Assembly (NCBI RefSeq): GCF_002368195.1
Contig: NZ_AP018178.1
Coordinates: 9,072,645-9,136,644 of the forward strand
DNA: 64,000 nt
From: Calothrix sp. NIES-2100
Lineage (GTDB): Bacteria; Cyanobacteriota; Cyanobacteriia; Cyanobacteriales; Nostocaceae
Direction: 5' to 3'
Shown: positions 19,001-26,809 of the stretch, piece after piece
Layout of the letters: each line of letters starts with the position of its first letter
Position numbering within the stretch: position 1 is the stretch's first letter
Translations under genes and position numbers: made by a program
The notes under the pieces: model-generated
What the model saw: only the letters and a program-made list of their open reading frames with translations
Told to the model about the DNA's origin: nothing
The model's database searches: none

Positions 19001-19260
19001 TCCGCGAAAGCCCTAACCGCTATGATGTGCTGATTTCTGATCTCGGCTTGCCTGAGGAAGATGGCTACTTCCTGATTCAACAGGTGCGATCGCTCAGTGC
19101 GGCAGCCGGAGGACAAATTCCGGCGATCGCGCTGACCGGCTATGCCAGTAAAGCAGCACAACAACGGGCGATCGAGGCTGGGTTTCAAATGCACATAGCT
19201 AAACCCGTTGATCTGGTTCAACTGGGTGCAATAGTTGCCGATTTTGCTAAACGAACTTAA
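16009..19260 (+). CDS. 5'-truncated CheR/PAS/histidine kinase/receiver protein
   Basis: 1083 residues. The first ~55 are encoded by 21-bp tandem repeats (VKESSNF units) and are not part of the family. From FATDISETAISKARTGFY onwards it is the second half of a CheR methyltransferase (SNLDLISCRNLLIYLS), a long coiled coil with NEELQSTNEELQTAKEEVQ, a PAS domain (~465-560), a second PAS-like region (~580-690), HisKA with FLAILSHELRNPLT (~705), HATPase_c with NLLSNAIKFTP and GLGLGLAIV, and a C-terminal receiver (VVDDQ, LISDLGLPEEDG, AKPVD). Normal relatives have a CheB esterase and complete CheR at the N-terminus; both the CheB part and the SAM-domain start are missing. Coding is clearly richer in G+C than its neighbours. 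Start codon uncertain; kinase and receiver look intact. Confidence 0.8.
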   Translation: MFWDVGFRSSTQACLVKESFDLVKESSNFVKESSNFVKESSDLVKESSNFFFSDRATVPLIQIFATDISETAISKARTGFYLESQMEGVSPERKSRFFVPQAEGGYQISSTIRELCVFAHHNLCDDPPFSNLDLISCRNLLIYLSDRQQERIMALFHYSLNLTGCLVLGTAESVKASSNLFTPVDEACKIYARKLSLSNRLFAFTATSGRVPSLHNSQPIPENRSIPFDLAREVDQLIANRYMPLSVVVDEQMQILQIRKDLDLYLKLTPSTTELNLLSMAREGLVTPLRTALYQAQAENVLVRLEDIQMEQGERTRLNLEVLPFRPALTNTLYFLVLFNPISPSAPASNTLTSPATVENLEPADLARELVTLRQALSAATQRELSAQAHLQTVIQEQNQLNQNLRIANEEILSSNEELQSTNEELQTAKEEVQATNEELSTTNEELRSRNLQQNRDNSDLNNFIASINIPIVMLTNDLRIRRFTPTAQRLFNFIPTDIGRPFTDLHGNFDVSQLEPMILEVLETLNTKEQEIQTEAGYWYSIRIRPYRTTENQIDGVTMVLQDIDALKRYTASIESARNYAETIIETVQIPLVVLDADLRVNAANRAFYQTFRVSEAETIQMLLFELGNGQWDIPKLRSMLNSILADELAVQDFEVNHDFEQIGHKNMLLNGCKLHREDNIDMILLAISDVTERTARQRVEAASRAKDEFLAILSHELRNPLTVLLGWVPLLRNRDCDEATVDHALEAIEQSSKQLHYLIEDILDTSRIASGKLQLNSHPIDLSLLVQAALDSVNLSAVAKNIQLVSSLSSISVLGDAERLQQVLGNLLSNAIKFTPAGGRVDITLSQVDQQAQIQVSDTGIGIPANLLPHIFERFYQGDSSTTKTNQGLGLGLAIVRYLIELHGGTVLAESPGEGQGATLTVRLPLYVPPPTSPPIVEPKVETSLDASQNLPSLEGLQILVVDDQVNMLLVLQLMLKTYGAEVLTVTTARAALSALRESPNRYDVLISDLGLPEEDGYFLIQQVRSLSAAAGGQIPAIALTGYASKAAQQRAIEAGFQMHIAKPVDLVQLGAIVADFAKRT
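16051..16156 (+). repeat. Five tandem 21-bp repeats at the truncated 5' end
   Basis: TTGTTAAAGAAAGTT recurs at 16052, 16073, 16094, 16115 and 16136, exactly 21 bp apart, with TTTGAC/CTAAC/CTGAC between. Being a multiple of three, the array stays open in two frames. The same unit occurs at 19331-19372 on the other side of the gene, in the same orientation. Confidence 0.9.
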
Positions 19261-19330
19261 CGGCTTGCCGTTACACGAGGCTTTCCTTCACAAAAAAATT
19301 ACATTTCGAGTTTTAATTCGGAGTTCTGAC

Positions 19331-19372
19331 CTTGTTAAACAAAGTTTTTATCTTGTTAAAGAAAGTTGTTAT
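19331..19372 (+). repeat. Two copies of the 21-bp repeat downstream of the CheR-kinase gene
   Basis: TTGTTAAACAAAGTT at 19332 and TTGTTAAAGAAAGTT at 19353 are 21 bp apart and preceded by GTTCTGACC, as in the upstream array. The gene is therefore framed by direct repeats. Confidence 0.85.
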
Positions 19373-19424
19373 GTGCCGTAGCTCCTTGTAGGATAAGGGG
19401 CTGGGTGGGTGAGGTCGCGATCAA

Positions 19425-20039
19425 TTACGTCGGTTTCGCAAAAATTGTCAGCAATACAGGCGCTAATAAATAGTAATGACCGACACAGGCTAATCCAGCC
19501 GCAGCACCCATAAGTTCCCGTTGATTTGGGCTATAAAATCTAACATTCCCAAGGGAACCCAATGTTACATGCAATTCTGGCTGACTTTTAACAGTGGTGT
19601 CAACTAAATAAAACCTGCCACCAGGGGATAGCACCCGTGCTACTTCGTGCAAAATCTGTTTGGGTTCTAAATAGTGTAAAAAACTGATAGTGTTAAAAAC
19701 TGCGTCAAACTGACCCTCAGCAAAAGGAAGAGACTCAGCTTTACCTTCAACATAAATCAACCGGGGACGATGGCGGTTATTCTGTCTAGCTAGGCGCACC
19801 ATCTTTGGAGATAAATCTAATCCAGTACCGCGTAAATCAGGAAATTTAGTAGCAAGGCGATCCAGCAACCGACCTGTACCACAACCTAAGTCGAGTACAT
19901 GAGAGCGAGGTGGTAAATCAACGTATTCTAGCAATCGTTTGTGGATACTTTGGTAAAACACTGAAGGTAAAAGCCAGTCATAGCTTGGCGCCCAAAGGTC
20001 AAACGCTTGCTTTTTGTTAGTAATAAAGTCATTGGTCAT
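19425..20039 (-). CDS. SAM-dependent class I methyltransferase
   Basis: 204 residues. SAM-binding motif I is VLDLGCGTGRLLDRLA near residue 48, motif II region GTGLDLSPKMVRLAR, then GKAESLPFAEGQFDAVFNTI and post-motif ARVLSPGGRFYLVD, the pattern of the Methyltransf_11/UbiE-like group. Substrate cannot be inferred. Its start codon is the last of a run of ATGACaa heptamers, so the leader and first codons (MTND) are made of STRR sequence. The gene stands alone between the CheR-kinase region and a divergent small gene. Confidence 0.88.
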   Translation of the reverse strand: MTNDFITNKKQAFDLWAPSYDWLLPSVFYQSIHKRLLEYVDLPPRSHVLDLGCGTGRLLDRLATKFPDLRGTGLDLSPKMVRLARQNNRHRPRLIYVEGKAESLPFAEGQFDAVFNTISFLHYLEPKQILHEVARVLSPGGRFYLVDTTVKSQPELHVTLGSLGNVRFYSPNQRELMGAAAGLACVGHYYLLAPVLLTIFAKPT

Positions 20040-20155
20040 TTGTCATTTGTCATTTGTCATTGGGCATTGGGCATTGAGCATTGAGCATTTATTATTTCTC
20101 CCTCATCTTCCTTGTCTCCCTTGTCTCCCTTGTCCCCCTCATCCCCCTCATCCCT
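20035..20155. repeat. STRR heptamers and cttgtctccc-type repeats
   Basis: tcatttg is repeated four times, then gcattgg/gcattga heptamers, then ctcccttgt and ccccctcat units. The block forms the 5' leader of the leftward methyltransferase gene. From 20160 to 20484 I see no gene; the stretch has one gcgatcgc and the promoter region of the next gene. Confidence 0.7.
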
Positions 20156-20484
20156 TCCTGTACTCTAGCCTAAAGCTCACACTCCTGCATGTGGGTATAA
20201 ACGCTTGATAAAGTTCGGATAAACCTACTGAAAAATCGCCAATTTGGCATGGCAAATTTATTTTCAGACGATAGGATAGCGATCGCACCAGTAATCATCC
20301 GGAAAATAAAAACTTGAGTGTGTAGTTAGATTTGTCTTAAAAGGACAAATGCACCTACAAGAGAACTCACTAAGAACCCCTATTGGTGTGCATAAAACTC
20401 AATAACTTAGCCTATAAATTTATAGGGATACAAATCCCATCGACTAAGCGAACTTTGCAATTATAAATTATTAGGAGAAAAATT

Positions 20485-20772
20485 ATGTCATGCTTTACTC
20501 AAATTCTGTTACATCACGACCTACTCTACCCAGTGCGTGAATGGTTAGAAAGTATAGAAATTCATAACCGCAAACTAGCTCATTTTTTGTGCAAAGCCAT
20601 TCCTGCTCAATGTCCGTTTGAGAGAGACATTACACTCTTCGGTCGGAAGTTAGTTCACATTCCACCGATGTGTAAGTTAAATCCTCTTTACGAACAAGTA
20701 GTAACTTTGCGATTTAAAGCTCTCTGTTATCTTGCGGATGAATGTGGTGAAGATGTAGCAGTATACTGCTAA
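20485..20772 (+). CDS. Mo-dependent nitrogenase C-terminal family small protein
   Basis: 95 residues with a clear AGGAGA ribosome-binding site. The sequence (HDLLYPVREWLESIEIHNRK, LAHFLCKAIPAQCPFERDI, IPPMCKLNPLYEQVVTLRFKAL) matches my memory of the Mo-nitro_C family, short proteins frequent in heterocystous cyanobacteria and named after a domain associated with Mo-dependent nitrogenase. Conserved Cys residues in LCKAIPAQCPFE and PPMCKLNP suggest metal or Fe-S binding. Function is not established; it is not nitrogenase itself. It is followed 186 bp later by an OmpR-type regulator. Confidence 0.85.
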   Translation: MSCFTQILLHHDLLYPVREWLESIEIHNRKLAHFLCKAIPAQCPFERDITLFGRKLVHIPPMCKLNPLYEQVVTLRFKALCYLADECGEDVAVYC

Positions 20773-20958
20773 ATCTTCAGGGTTTTGTGATGTAGCAGTC
20801 ATCAGTAACCGCAGATTTACGGTTGTTACTGACTCAGAACTATACTAAGCTGACGGAGTACTAATTAGATGTCTAACTATTTACAGTTAGTACCTCTCTA
20901 AATTTGCTGAATCTGTTTCTGTGCTAACCATACCCTGCTGAAATCATCAACATCATCT

Positions 20959-21633
20959 ATGACGCACATCTTACTGGTTGAAGATGAAGTCACACTCGCA
21001 CGATTTGTAGAATTAGAACTGAATTATGAGGGTTATCAAGTCAGTGTTGCTTACGATGGATTCACTGCCATTACCGCAGCACAGAAGTTGCATCCTGATT
21101 TAGTAATTGTAGACTGGATGTTACAAGGATTATCTGGGTGCGAAACTTGCCGACGGCTGCGAAGTATTGGCGATCAAGTACCGATAATTTTATTAACTAC
21201 CAAGGATGAAGCCAGCGATCGCATTGCAGGCTTAGACACTGGTGCGGATGATTATCTAGTTAAACCCTTTGGTGTCGAAGAGTTAGTTACTAGAGTTCGT
21301 GCCCATCTGCGAAAAATCCAGCGAATAGATGCCGCAGATATCTTAGAATTTGAAGACCTCAGTTTAAATCGTCGGACACGAAAAGTATATCGAGGCCAGC
21401 GGTTAATTGATTTAACCGAACAGGAATTTGATTTACTGGAGTATTTACTGATTCATCCAAGAGAGGTAATTACAAGCGATCGCATTTTAGAAGAAGTCTG
21501 GAGTAACTATTTCATGTGCGATTCGCAGATCATAGAAAAGTACATTTGCTATTTGTGCCAAAAACTTGAGGCTAATAACGAAAAACCTCTCCTGCAAACT
21601 GTATATGGTATCGGCTACGTTTTACATAATTAA
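20959..21633 (+). CDS. OmpR/PhoB-family response regulator
   Basis: 224 residues. Receiver domain with VEDE (phosphorylation pocket), phospho-acceptor Asp in LVIVDWMLQGLSG, Thr in ILLTTKDE and Lys in YLVKPFG; then a winged-helix output domain with LTEQEFDLLEYLLIHPREVI, the recognition region LEEVWSN, and VYGIGYVL at the end. Binds DNA as a dimer when phosphorylated. No kinase is adjacent, so the cognate sensor is elsewhere. Ends in a strong terminator. Note M-L-Q-G instead of the usual M-L-P-G after the Asp. Confidence 0.92.
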   Translation: MTHILLVEDEVTLARFVELELNYEGYQVSVAYDGFTAITAAQKLHPDLVIVDWMLQGLSGCETCRRLRSIGDQVPIILLTTKDEASDRIAGLDTGADDYLVKPFGVEELVTRVRAHLRKIQRIDAADILEFEDLSLNRRTRKVYRGQRLIDLTEQEFDLLEYLLIHPREVITSDRILEEVWSNYFMCDSQIIEKYICYLCQKLEANNEKPLLQTVYGIGYVLHN

Positions 21634-21647
21634 TCCAGACTTGCACT

Positions 21648-21690
21648 AATCCCCCAAACCTCCTTATTTTATCGGTGTTTGGGGGATTTG
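21648..21690 (+). terminator. Rho-independent terminator after the OmpR-type regulator
   Basis: AATCCCCCAAAC and GTTTGGGGGATT form a perfect 12-bp stem around a 17-nt loop, followed by TGTTGTTTG. It starts 14 bp after the stop codon. Confidence 0.8.
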
Positions 21691-21846
21691 TTGTTTGTAA
21701 GCCAAACTCTAGACAATTATACTCTCCTACTTTAGGAAGCTTTGGCGTTTCTTGTATTCTCATCTAAGACTCATACAATTAAAAGTGAATTGTATTAGGA
21801 TGCACAAAGTTGACTTTACAGAATAGCGCACAAAGTTAAGATTGCA

Positions 21847-22815
21847 ATGACCTATTTAGAAACAGCAGCCCAATTCTACCGTGAAGTTGCAGAAACACCG
21901 CAAGTTGGACTTTGTTGTGTCCAAAGTACACCCCTGCAACTACCAGGGCTGAAAGTTCCTTTAGCAATGCAGGAAATGAATTATGGATGTGGTACTACTG
22001 TTCACCTAACTGAACTAGCCAATCAACCAACCGTCCTGTATGTTGGGGTTGGTGGTGGCTTAGAAGCTTTGCAATTCGCTTATTTTTCCCGCCGTCCTGG
22101 GGCTGTAATTGCTGTTGAACCAGTAGCAGCAATGCGAGAAGCCGCAGCACGTAATTTGGCGATCGCTGCTCAAGAAAATCCTTGGTTTGACACCAGCTTT
22201 GTAGAAATCTGCGCAGGTGACGCTTTTAACTTACCTGTTGCTGATGCTGCTGTAGATGTAGTAGCACAAAACTGTCTCTTCAACATATTTGAACCAGAAG
22301 ATTTAACCCGCGCTTTAAAAGAAGCATTTCGCGTCTTGAAACCAGGGGGACGTTTGCAAATGAGCGATCCCATTGCGACTCGTCCTATTCCATTACATCT
22401 ACAACAAGATGAACGCTTACGTGCTATGTGCTTATCAGGCGCACTTACATATCAAGAGTATACCCAACTGATCGTCAATGCTGGTTTTGGTCAAGTAGAA
22501 ATTCGTGCCCGTCGCCCTTACCGCCTACTAGATGCTGTAACTTATAACTTGGAGGAGAATTTACTGCTAGAAAGTCTTGATTCTGTCTCCTTCAAAGTTG
22601 ACATACCAGAAGATGGAGCCTGTATTTTTACTGGCAAAACAGCAATTTATGCGGGTACAGAACCCTTGTTTGATGACTCAGCAGGTCATTTATTGCAACG
22701 CGGTATTCCCGCAGCAGTATGTGATAAAACTGCGGCTAAACTTGCGGCTTTAAAGCCGACAGAAATCATGATTACCGATTCTACATGGCACTATAACGGT
22801 GGTGGTTGCTGTTAA
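21847..22815 (+). CDS. arsM: Arsenite methyltransferase of the arsenosugar pathway (ArsM)
   Basis: 322 residues. Class I SAM methyltransferase with motif I VLYVGVGGGLEALQFAY (residues ~60-77), a motif-II acid in IAVEPVAAMREAAARN, and FRVLKPGGRLQMSDPIA. Upstream NYGCGTTVHLTELANQP and the C-terminal Cys pair in GGGCC are typical of the cyanobacterial enzyme that methylates As(III) to feed arsenosugar synthesis. The partner radical SAM gene arsS lies 3 kb away in the same direction, separated by a minus-strand pentapeptide gene. Cytosolic. Regulation is not visible; no ArsR site was recognised. The family call rests on the pairing and the sequence style. Confidence 0.85.
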   Translation: MTYLETAAQFYREVAETPQVGLCCVQSTPLQLPGLKVPLAMQEMNYGCGTTVHLTELANQPTVLYVGVGGGLEALQFAYFSRRPGAVIAVEPVAAMREAAARNLAIAAQENPWFDTSFVEICAGDAFNLPVADAAVDVVAQNCLFNIFEPEDLTRALKEAFRVLKPGGRLQMSDPIATRPIPLHLQQDERLRAMCLSGALTYQEYTQLIVNAGFGQVEIRARRPYRLLDAVTYNLEENLLLESLDSVSFKVDIPEDGACIFTGKTAIYAGTEPLFDDSAGHLLQRGIPAAVCDKTAAKLAALKPTEIMITDSTWHYNGGGCC

Positions 22816-22998
22816 TTTTAAACTCTTACTGGCGGTTGGCGCTTTCAGCAATTACCGCCTGTTACCGCCTGGGAGTTGCGTAAGTCAGTATTGGAGACTT
22901 CTTTCTGGTCTTCTGACTCTGACATAGGTTAATTTTGGTATTATTAGTTGTCTGTATTAAAAAAAAGCTAACTTGGCTGAATTATCAGTAGCTTACAA

Positions 22999-25221
22999 CT
23001 ATTTTTTAATTGCATTCAATCTATCATCCAATTTCTTCAGTATGCGCTCTTCTGACTGAAGCTGTTGCTCGTATTGAAACTTGCGGGATGGGTCTGTTTC
23101 AATTACCCATGCATTTCTAATAATTGCAATTTTCTGGCTTTGAAGTGCGTAGGCTTGTTCAAGTGAATCTCTTTCGTTCTGCCACTCATTTATAGATGCC
23201 ATCAAGATATTAGCTAAAGGATGTTCAATAGCTTCTTTTAAAGCTTCTCTCTGACCAGACAGTAGTGCCTCAATTACCCACGCTTTCAAAGTTGGATTCT
23301 TCTCAATTTCATCAACTACCTTAGCTACAACTGTCATTTTTTCAGAGGTTGTTGCAGTGGGGTTTGTTTTCTCTAACTGCTGTAGGAGTTGCTGAATTTC
23401 TGTTGCGGCAAGAGTTAGATTTTGCTTTTGTTCAGTTGTGTAATTGGTGATATTCCCGCCTATTTGATGTGCCGTGACGGTTTCAGCATTTACAATATCA
23501 CCAGCAAATTGAGCGCCTTGCAAGTTGAAATTAGATTGTTTTTTAGAACCTTCTGGCATTATAGTATCACCTTGATTAGTATAAGTTTCCACATAAAAAT
23601 TAGGACGTTCAAGCGTCGTAGTTATCATAGTTTCCAACCTATTGATGTGATATTCTTTTGCTGCTATTAATGCTTGAAAATCTTTTTCTGCTATTGCTTT
23701 AAGGTGGTTATAATTTACAAAATATTCTTTACTCAATTCAGATTTATTAGCTGTTGCTGCGGTTTTAGCTCGGAGCAGTATTTTATCGTCTCCCCGTCTT
23801 TCTATTGCTATAATTTCAAGTTCTGCGCTTGGATTATTTTCAGCTAATTCTTTAAAGGCAACAGCAATTGCTCTTGGGTCAACACCTTGGCTGTGGTACA
23901 AGTCCAGTGTGTCAAAAATAGGTTTAATAAAATCACCGAACTCCCCATCTGCAAACACTTCTTTATTGTTATCTGGTTTGCGGAGGGGGTCAGGGTTCTC
24001 TTTGGTGGGGAGTCGCATATAAACATATTCACAGCGCACTCCATCAAATTTTGTATCGGTGGTAATGCCCCAATCTTGAATGTAGGCTCCGGTGAGCGTA
24101 GCGCCTGTGAAATCAGTTGCGTCGAGTTGGGTCTGTTTGAGCTTTGCTCTGGATAAATCTGCGTCTTGTAGGTTGGCTTGGCTCAGGTCAGCACCAATAA
24201 AACTGGCATCTACTAAATTGGCTCCTTGTAAGTTGGCATAGCTCAGGTCAGCACCAATAAAACTGGCATCTACTAAATTGACTCCTTGAAAATTTACTCC
24301 TTGCAAATCCTCACGGTCAAAATTCAAGTCCTGCCCCTGTCCAGTAACTAACACACTTACCACTTTTGCGTTTTGCAAGTAAGTTGTTCCTGGGCGAACA
24401 CGATCTAGTTTTTTAGTTTTATGGAAATAGGTGCGAATCAGATTAGCTTTTCTAAAATCTGTACTTTTTAGTATGGCAGCCGTGAAATTAGCATCAGTTA
24501 AGTTGGCATTCCCAAACTTTGTACCCTCTAAAGCAGCAAAAGCGACAGCGATGTTGCGAATAAGAGCGTATTTTTCATCTCCCTTCATTGCTCTCCAAGC
24601 AATGTAAGCACTAACTAAAGCTCCGGCGATGGCGAAGGCGAAGGCGAAGGCTCCGGCGAAGGGGATGGCGAAGGGGATGGCGACGGCGAAGGCGATGGCG
24701 ATGGCTCCGGCGAAGGCGACGGCGAAGGCGATGGCGAAGGTGATGGCTCCGGCGATGACGAAGGCGATGGCGATGGCGATGGCTCCGGCGATGGCTCCGG
24801 CTCCGGTGAAGGCTCCGACGAAGGCGGCGGCGAAGGCCACGGCGAAGGCGAAGGCGATGGCTCCGGCGATGGCTGAGTTGAATCCTTGGCGAAGGATAAC
24901 TATAAAAATAAGAATTAGTACTATTAAGGCAACCCAGCTATCGACCTGATTTTCTACACTTGAACTGTTAGAAGATATTAACACTCCAGCAAAGGCTGAG
25001 AATAATCCTGAAATTCCAGACAGCATCCACGAAAGACAGACTAAAAAAATAGCCCAACGCCTTTGTAGTCCAGCAGTAACATGACTGAAGTTTGCCCCCC
25101 TCAGATTCGCCCTTGTAAAATCTGCCCCCCGAATATCTGCACCACTAAAATTTGCTCCTTCAAGGTTTTGTCCTTTGAAGGAGCGCCCACGAAGATTTTG
25201 ACCTGAGAAGTCCTGGGGCAT
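22999..25221 (-). CDS. Pentapeptide-repeat membrane protein with Ala/Phe minisatellite region
   Basis: 740 residues from MPQDFSGQNLRGRSFKGQNL. Residues ~1-45 are pentapeptide repeats (A(D/N)LXX); two ordinary hydrophobic segments follow (~50-105); residues ~115-205 are an unusual run built almost wholly of Ala, Phe, Ile, Val and Gly (FAIAFAVAFAG-like), encoded by a GGCGAWGGC minisatellite and able to form several transmembrane helices. A second pentapeptide block (~235-390) is followed by a soluble region and a C-terminal coiled coil common to cyanobacterial pentapeptide proteins (QNLTLAATEIQQLLQQLEK). The ATG at 25221 has poor Shine-Dalgarno spacing; an AGGAG-preceded ATG in another frame lies 101 bp upstream. 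Function unknown. Confidence 0.8.
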   Translation of the reverse strand: MPQDFSGQNLRGRSFKGQNLEGANFSGADIRGADFTRANLRGANFSHVTAGLQRRWAIFLVCLSWMLSGISGLFSAFAGVLISSNSSSVENQVDSWVALIVLILIFIVILRQGFNSAIAGAIAFAFAVAFAAAFVGAFTGAGAIAGAIAIAIAFVIAGAITFAIAFAVAFAGAIAIAFAVAIPFAIPFAGAFAFAFAIAGALVSAYIAWRAMKGDEKYALIRNIAVAFAALEGTKFGNANLTDANFTAAILKSTDFRKANLIRTYFHKTKKLDRVRPGTTYLQNAKVVSVLVTGQGQDLNFDREDLQGVNFQGVNLVDASFIGADLSYANLQGANLVDASFIGADLSQANLQDADLSRAKLKQTQLDATDFTGATLTGAYIQDWGITTDTKFDGVRCEYVYMRLPTKENPDPLRKPDNNKEVFADGEFGDFIKPIFDTLDLYHSQGVDPRAIAVAFKELAENNPSAELEIIAIERRGDDKILLRAKTAATANKSELSKEYFVNYNHLKAIAEKDFQALIAAKEYHINRLETMITTTLERPNFYVETYTNQGDTIMPEGSKKQSNFNLQGAQFAGDIVNAETVTAHQIGGNITNYTTEQKQNLTLAATEIQQLLQQLEKTNPTATTSEKMTVVAKVVDEIEKNPTLKAWVIEALLSGQREALKEAIEHPLANILMASINEWQNERDSLEQAYALQSQKIAIIRNAWVIETDPSRKFQYEQQLQSEERILKKLDDRLNAIKK
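24629..24880 (-). repeat. Coding minisatellite of GGCGAWGGC/GGCTCCGGC units
   Basis: On the plus strand ggcgaa, ggcgat, ggcgac and ggctcc hexamers alternate for about 250 bp with hardly an interruption. On the coding (minus) strand this reads as Phe/Ile/Val-Ala and Gly-Ala dipeptides, so any change of repeat number in multiples of three keeps the membrane segment open. Confidence 0.9.
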
Positions 25222-25322
25222 ACCTTGGCTGATAAATGTGGGGATTTATGCTCTGATACACAATAAGTATGCAATTTTCCGGCTTCTAGCACAATATTAT
25301 TCAGTAAATCGTCATTACTCAT
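25222..25322 (-). other. Strong RBS and short reading frame leading into the pentapeptide gene out of frame
   Basis: An ATG at 25322 is preceded by AGGAG at ideal spacing (AGGAGTCATCT-ATG) and begins MSNDDLLNNIVLEAGKL. After ~33 codons the frame enters the pentapeptide gene in the wrong phase. The pentapeptide frame itself is open back only to a TAA about 33 bp before its ATG. Either an indel has separated start and body, or a short leader peptide couples translation. Confidence 0.5.
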
Positions 25323-25560
25323 AGATGACTCCTAACCTTACACCTTATAATTTCCCTGACTAATGAACAATACACTTTGAATATAAAGTCTTCCTGATTT
25401 TTACTTATTAGACATTCTTATCATTTATTGCGATATGTCGGACATCTACACGAGGTTGAGCCGAGATAGCTGCGATTTCAGAAATTAAGGCTGAAAACGA
25501 TTATCATACATAGGTTTGATAATGTGCTACTTTGTTGTACTTAATTAAGGGCGATCGCCT

Positions 25561-25668
25561 AATATAGCAATCCGAATTGAAACCTGAGAAAATACGGTGA
25601 TACAAAGTACGCATTTATAAGCTTTTCAGCCATTTTATATCTCACAACTGATTTAGGATTGCTATATT
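25561..25668. mobile_element. 108-bp palindromic MITE-like element
   Basis: AATATAGCAATCC at the left and GGATTGCTATATT at the right are perfect 13-bp inverted repeats, with weaker pairing inside. The element fills the gap between the pentapeptide gene and arsS; a fragment with the same right end (GGATTGCTATA) occurs at 29541-29551. The rest of the 25.3-25.8 kb gap holds promoter-like AT-rich DNA with no gene. Confidence 0.65.
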
Positions 25669-25801
25669 TAGACGGGTATGGAAGATAGAAAGTAGCCAGT
25701 TATGGGCGCTCGTGTCGCCCACAAGTAGTAGTAATTTATTTTTTGGAAATCCCTTAAAGTTAAATAAAATCACAGTAAATATTCAAGGAGACAAATAAAC
25801 A

Positions 25802-26809
25802 ATGCAGATTCAATCGCTAAATTTACCAGATATAAAAGTAACACCATTCAACCAAAAACTCAGTTCCCCTTTAAGCAAAGTAGGTATATCTGTATTACAA
25901 ATTAATTTAGGTAAACGTTGTAACCTTGCCTGTACACACTGTCATGTCGAAGCCAGCCCAAGACGCACAGAAGAACTTTCAAGAGAAATTTGCGAACAGC
26001 TAATTGAATTAATTCACAAATTTCCAGAAATTAAAATTGTCGATTTAACTGGTGGCGCACCAGAAATGAATTATGGATTCAAGCCATTAGTCGAAGCTGC
26101 AAGGAAAACAGGAAAGGAAGTAATTGTACGTTCAAATTTGACTATTTATTTTGTAGATGGGTTTGGTGATTTACCTGAATACTTTGCCAAACATCAAGTC
26201 AGAATAGTTGCTTCTCTACCATGCTACCTGGCTGATAATGTAGATAAAATGCGCGGCGCTGGTGTTTTTGATGATTCCATTAAAGCTTTGCAGTGGCTTA
26301 ACAGTCTTGGCTATGGTGAAAAATCAAATTTAATTTTGGACTTAGTATATAATCCACAGTTGCCTAAATCGGGAAAATTTTCCTTGGCTCCTGAACAGAC
26401 AAACCTAGAAAAAACTTACAAAATGTTCTTGCAAGAACATTTTAATATAGTCTTTAACAACCTATTTACAATCACCAATATACCAGTTGGTAGAACTAAA
26501 ATGTATCTAGAACGCCAGAAATTGTACACAAATTATTTAGAGTTTTTAGAATCTCATTTTAATAGCGATACACTTGGCCATTTAATGTGTCGCGATCAGC
26601 TATCAATTGACTATTTAGGCAATGTCTATGATTGCGATTTTAACCAAATGATGAATCTGCCGGCAAAAACTCGTAATGGTGAACCTTTAACAGTTGCCAA
26701 ACTGCTAGAAGCTGGTAGCTTAGATTTGATTAGTGAAATCCAAACTGCTACCTATTGCTATGGTTGTACGGCTGGTTGTGGTTCTAGTTGTGGTGGTTCT
26801 TTAGTATAA
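25802..26809 (+). CDS. arsS: Arsenosugar biosynthesis radical SAM protein (ArsS)
   Basis: 335 residues with an AAGGAG ribosome-binding site. The radical SAM motif is CNLACTHC (CxxxCxxC) near residue 40, followed by HVEASPRRTE and DLTGGAPE, the GGxP-type SAM loop. The C-terminal domain ends with CYGCTAGCGSSCGGS, a Cys-rich tail for additional iron-sulphur binding, typical of the family formerly called DUF3641. ArsS is thought to transfer the 5'-deoxyadenosyl group of SAM to a methylated arsenical, giving the arsenosugar precursor. Partner of arsM at 21.8 kb; here the two are not adjacent. Confidence 0.88.
   Translation: MQIQSLNLPDIKVTPFNQKLSSPLSKVGISVLQINLGKRCNLACTHCHVEASPRRTEELSREICEQLIELIHKFPEIKIVDLTGGAPEMNYGFKPLVEAARKTGKEVIVRSNLTIYFVDGFGDLPEYFAKHQVRIVASLPCYLADNVDKMRGAGVFDDSIKALQWLNSLGYGEKSNLILDLVYNPQLPKSGKFSLAPEQTNLEKTYKMFLQEHFNIVFNNLFTITNIPVGRTKMYLERQKLYTNYLEFLESHFNSDTLGHLMCRDQLSIDYLGNVYDCDFNQMMNLPAKTRNGEPLTVAKLLEAGSLDLISEIQTATYCYGCTAGCGSSCGGSLV

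Noticed and set aside
20014..20208. 64-codon ORF rich in HLPCLPCLPCPPHPP
   Set aside because: It is a reading of the STRR and cttgtctccc repeats; similar meaningless frames occur at 30526-30908 and 40930-41157.
24629..24949. Plus-strand ORF coding a Lys/Ala/Pro/Met-rich histone-H1-like protein
   Set aside because: It is the reverse of the minisatellite in the pentapeptide gene; any frame of this repeat is open.
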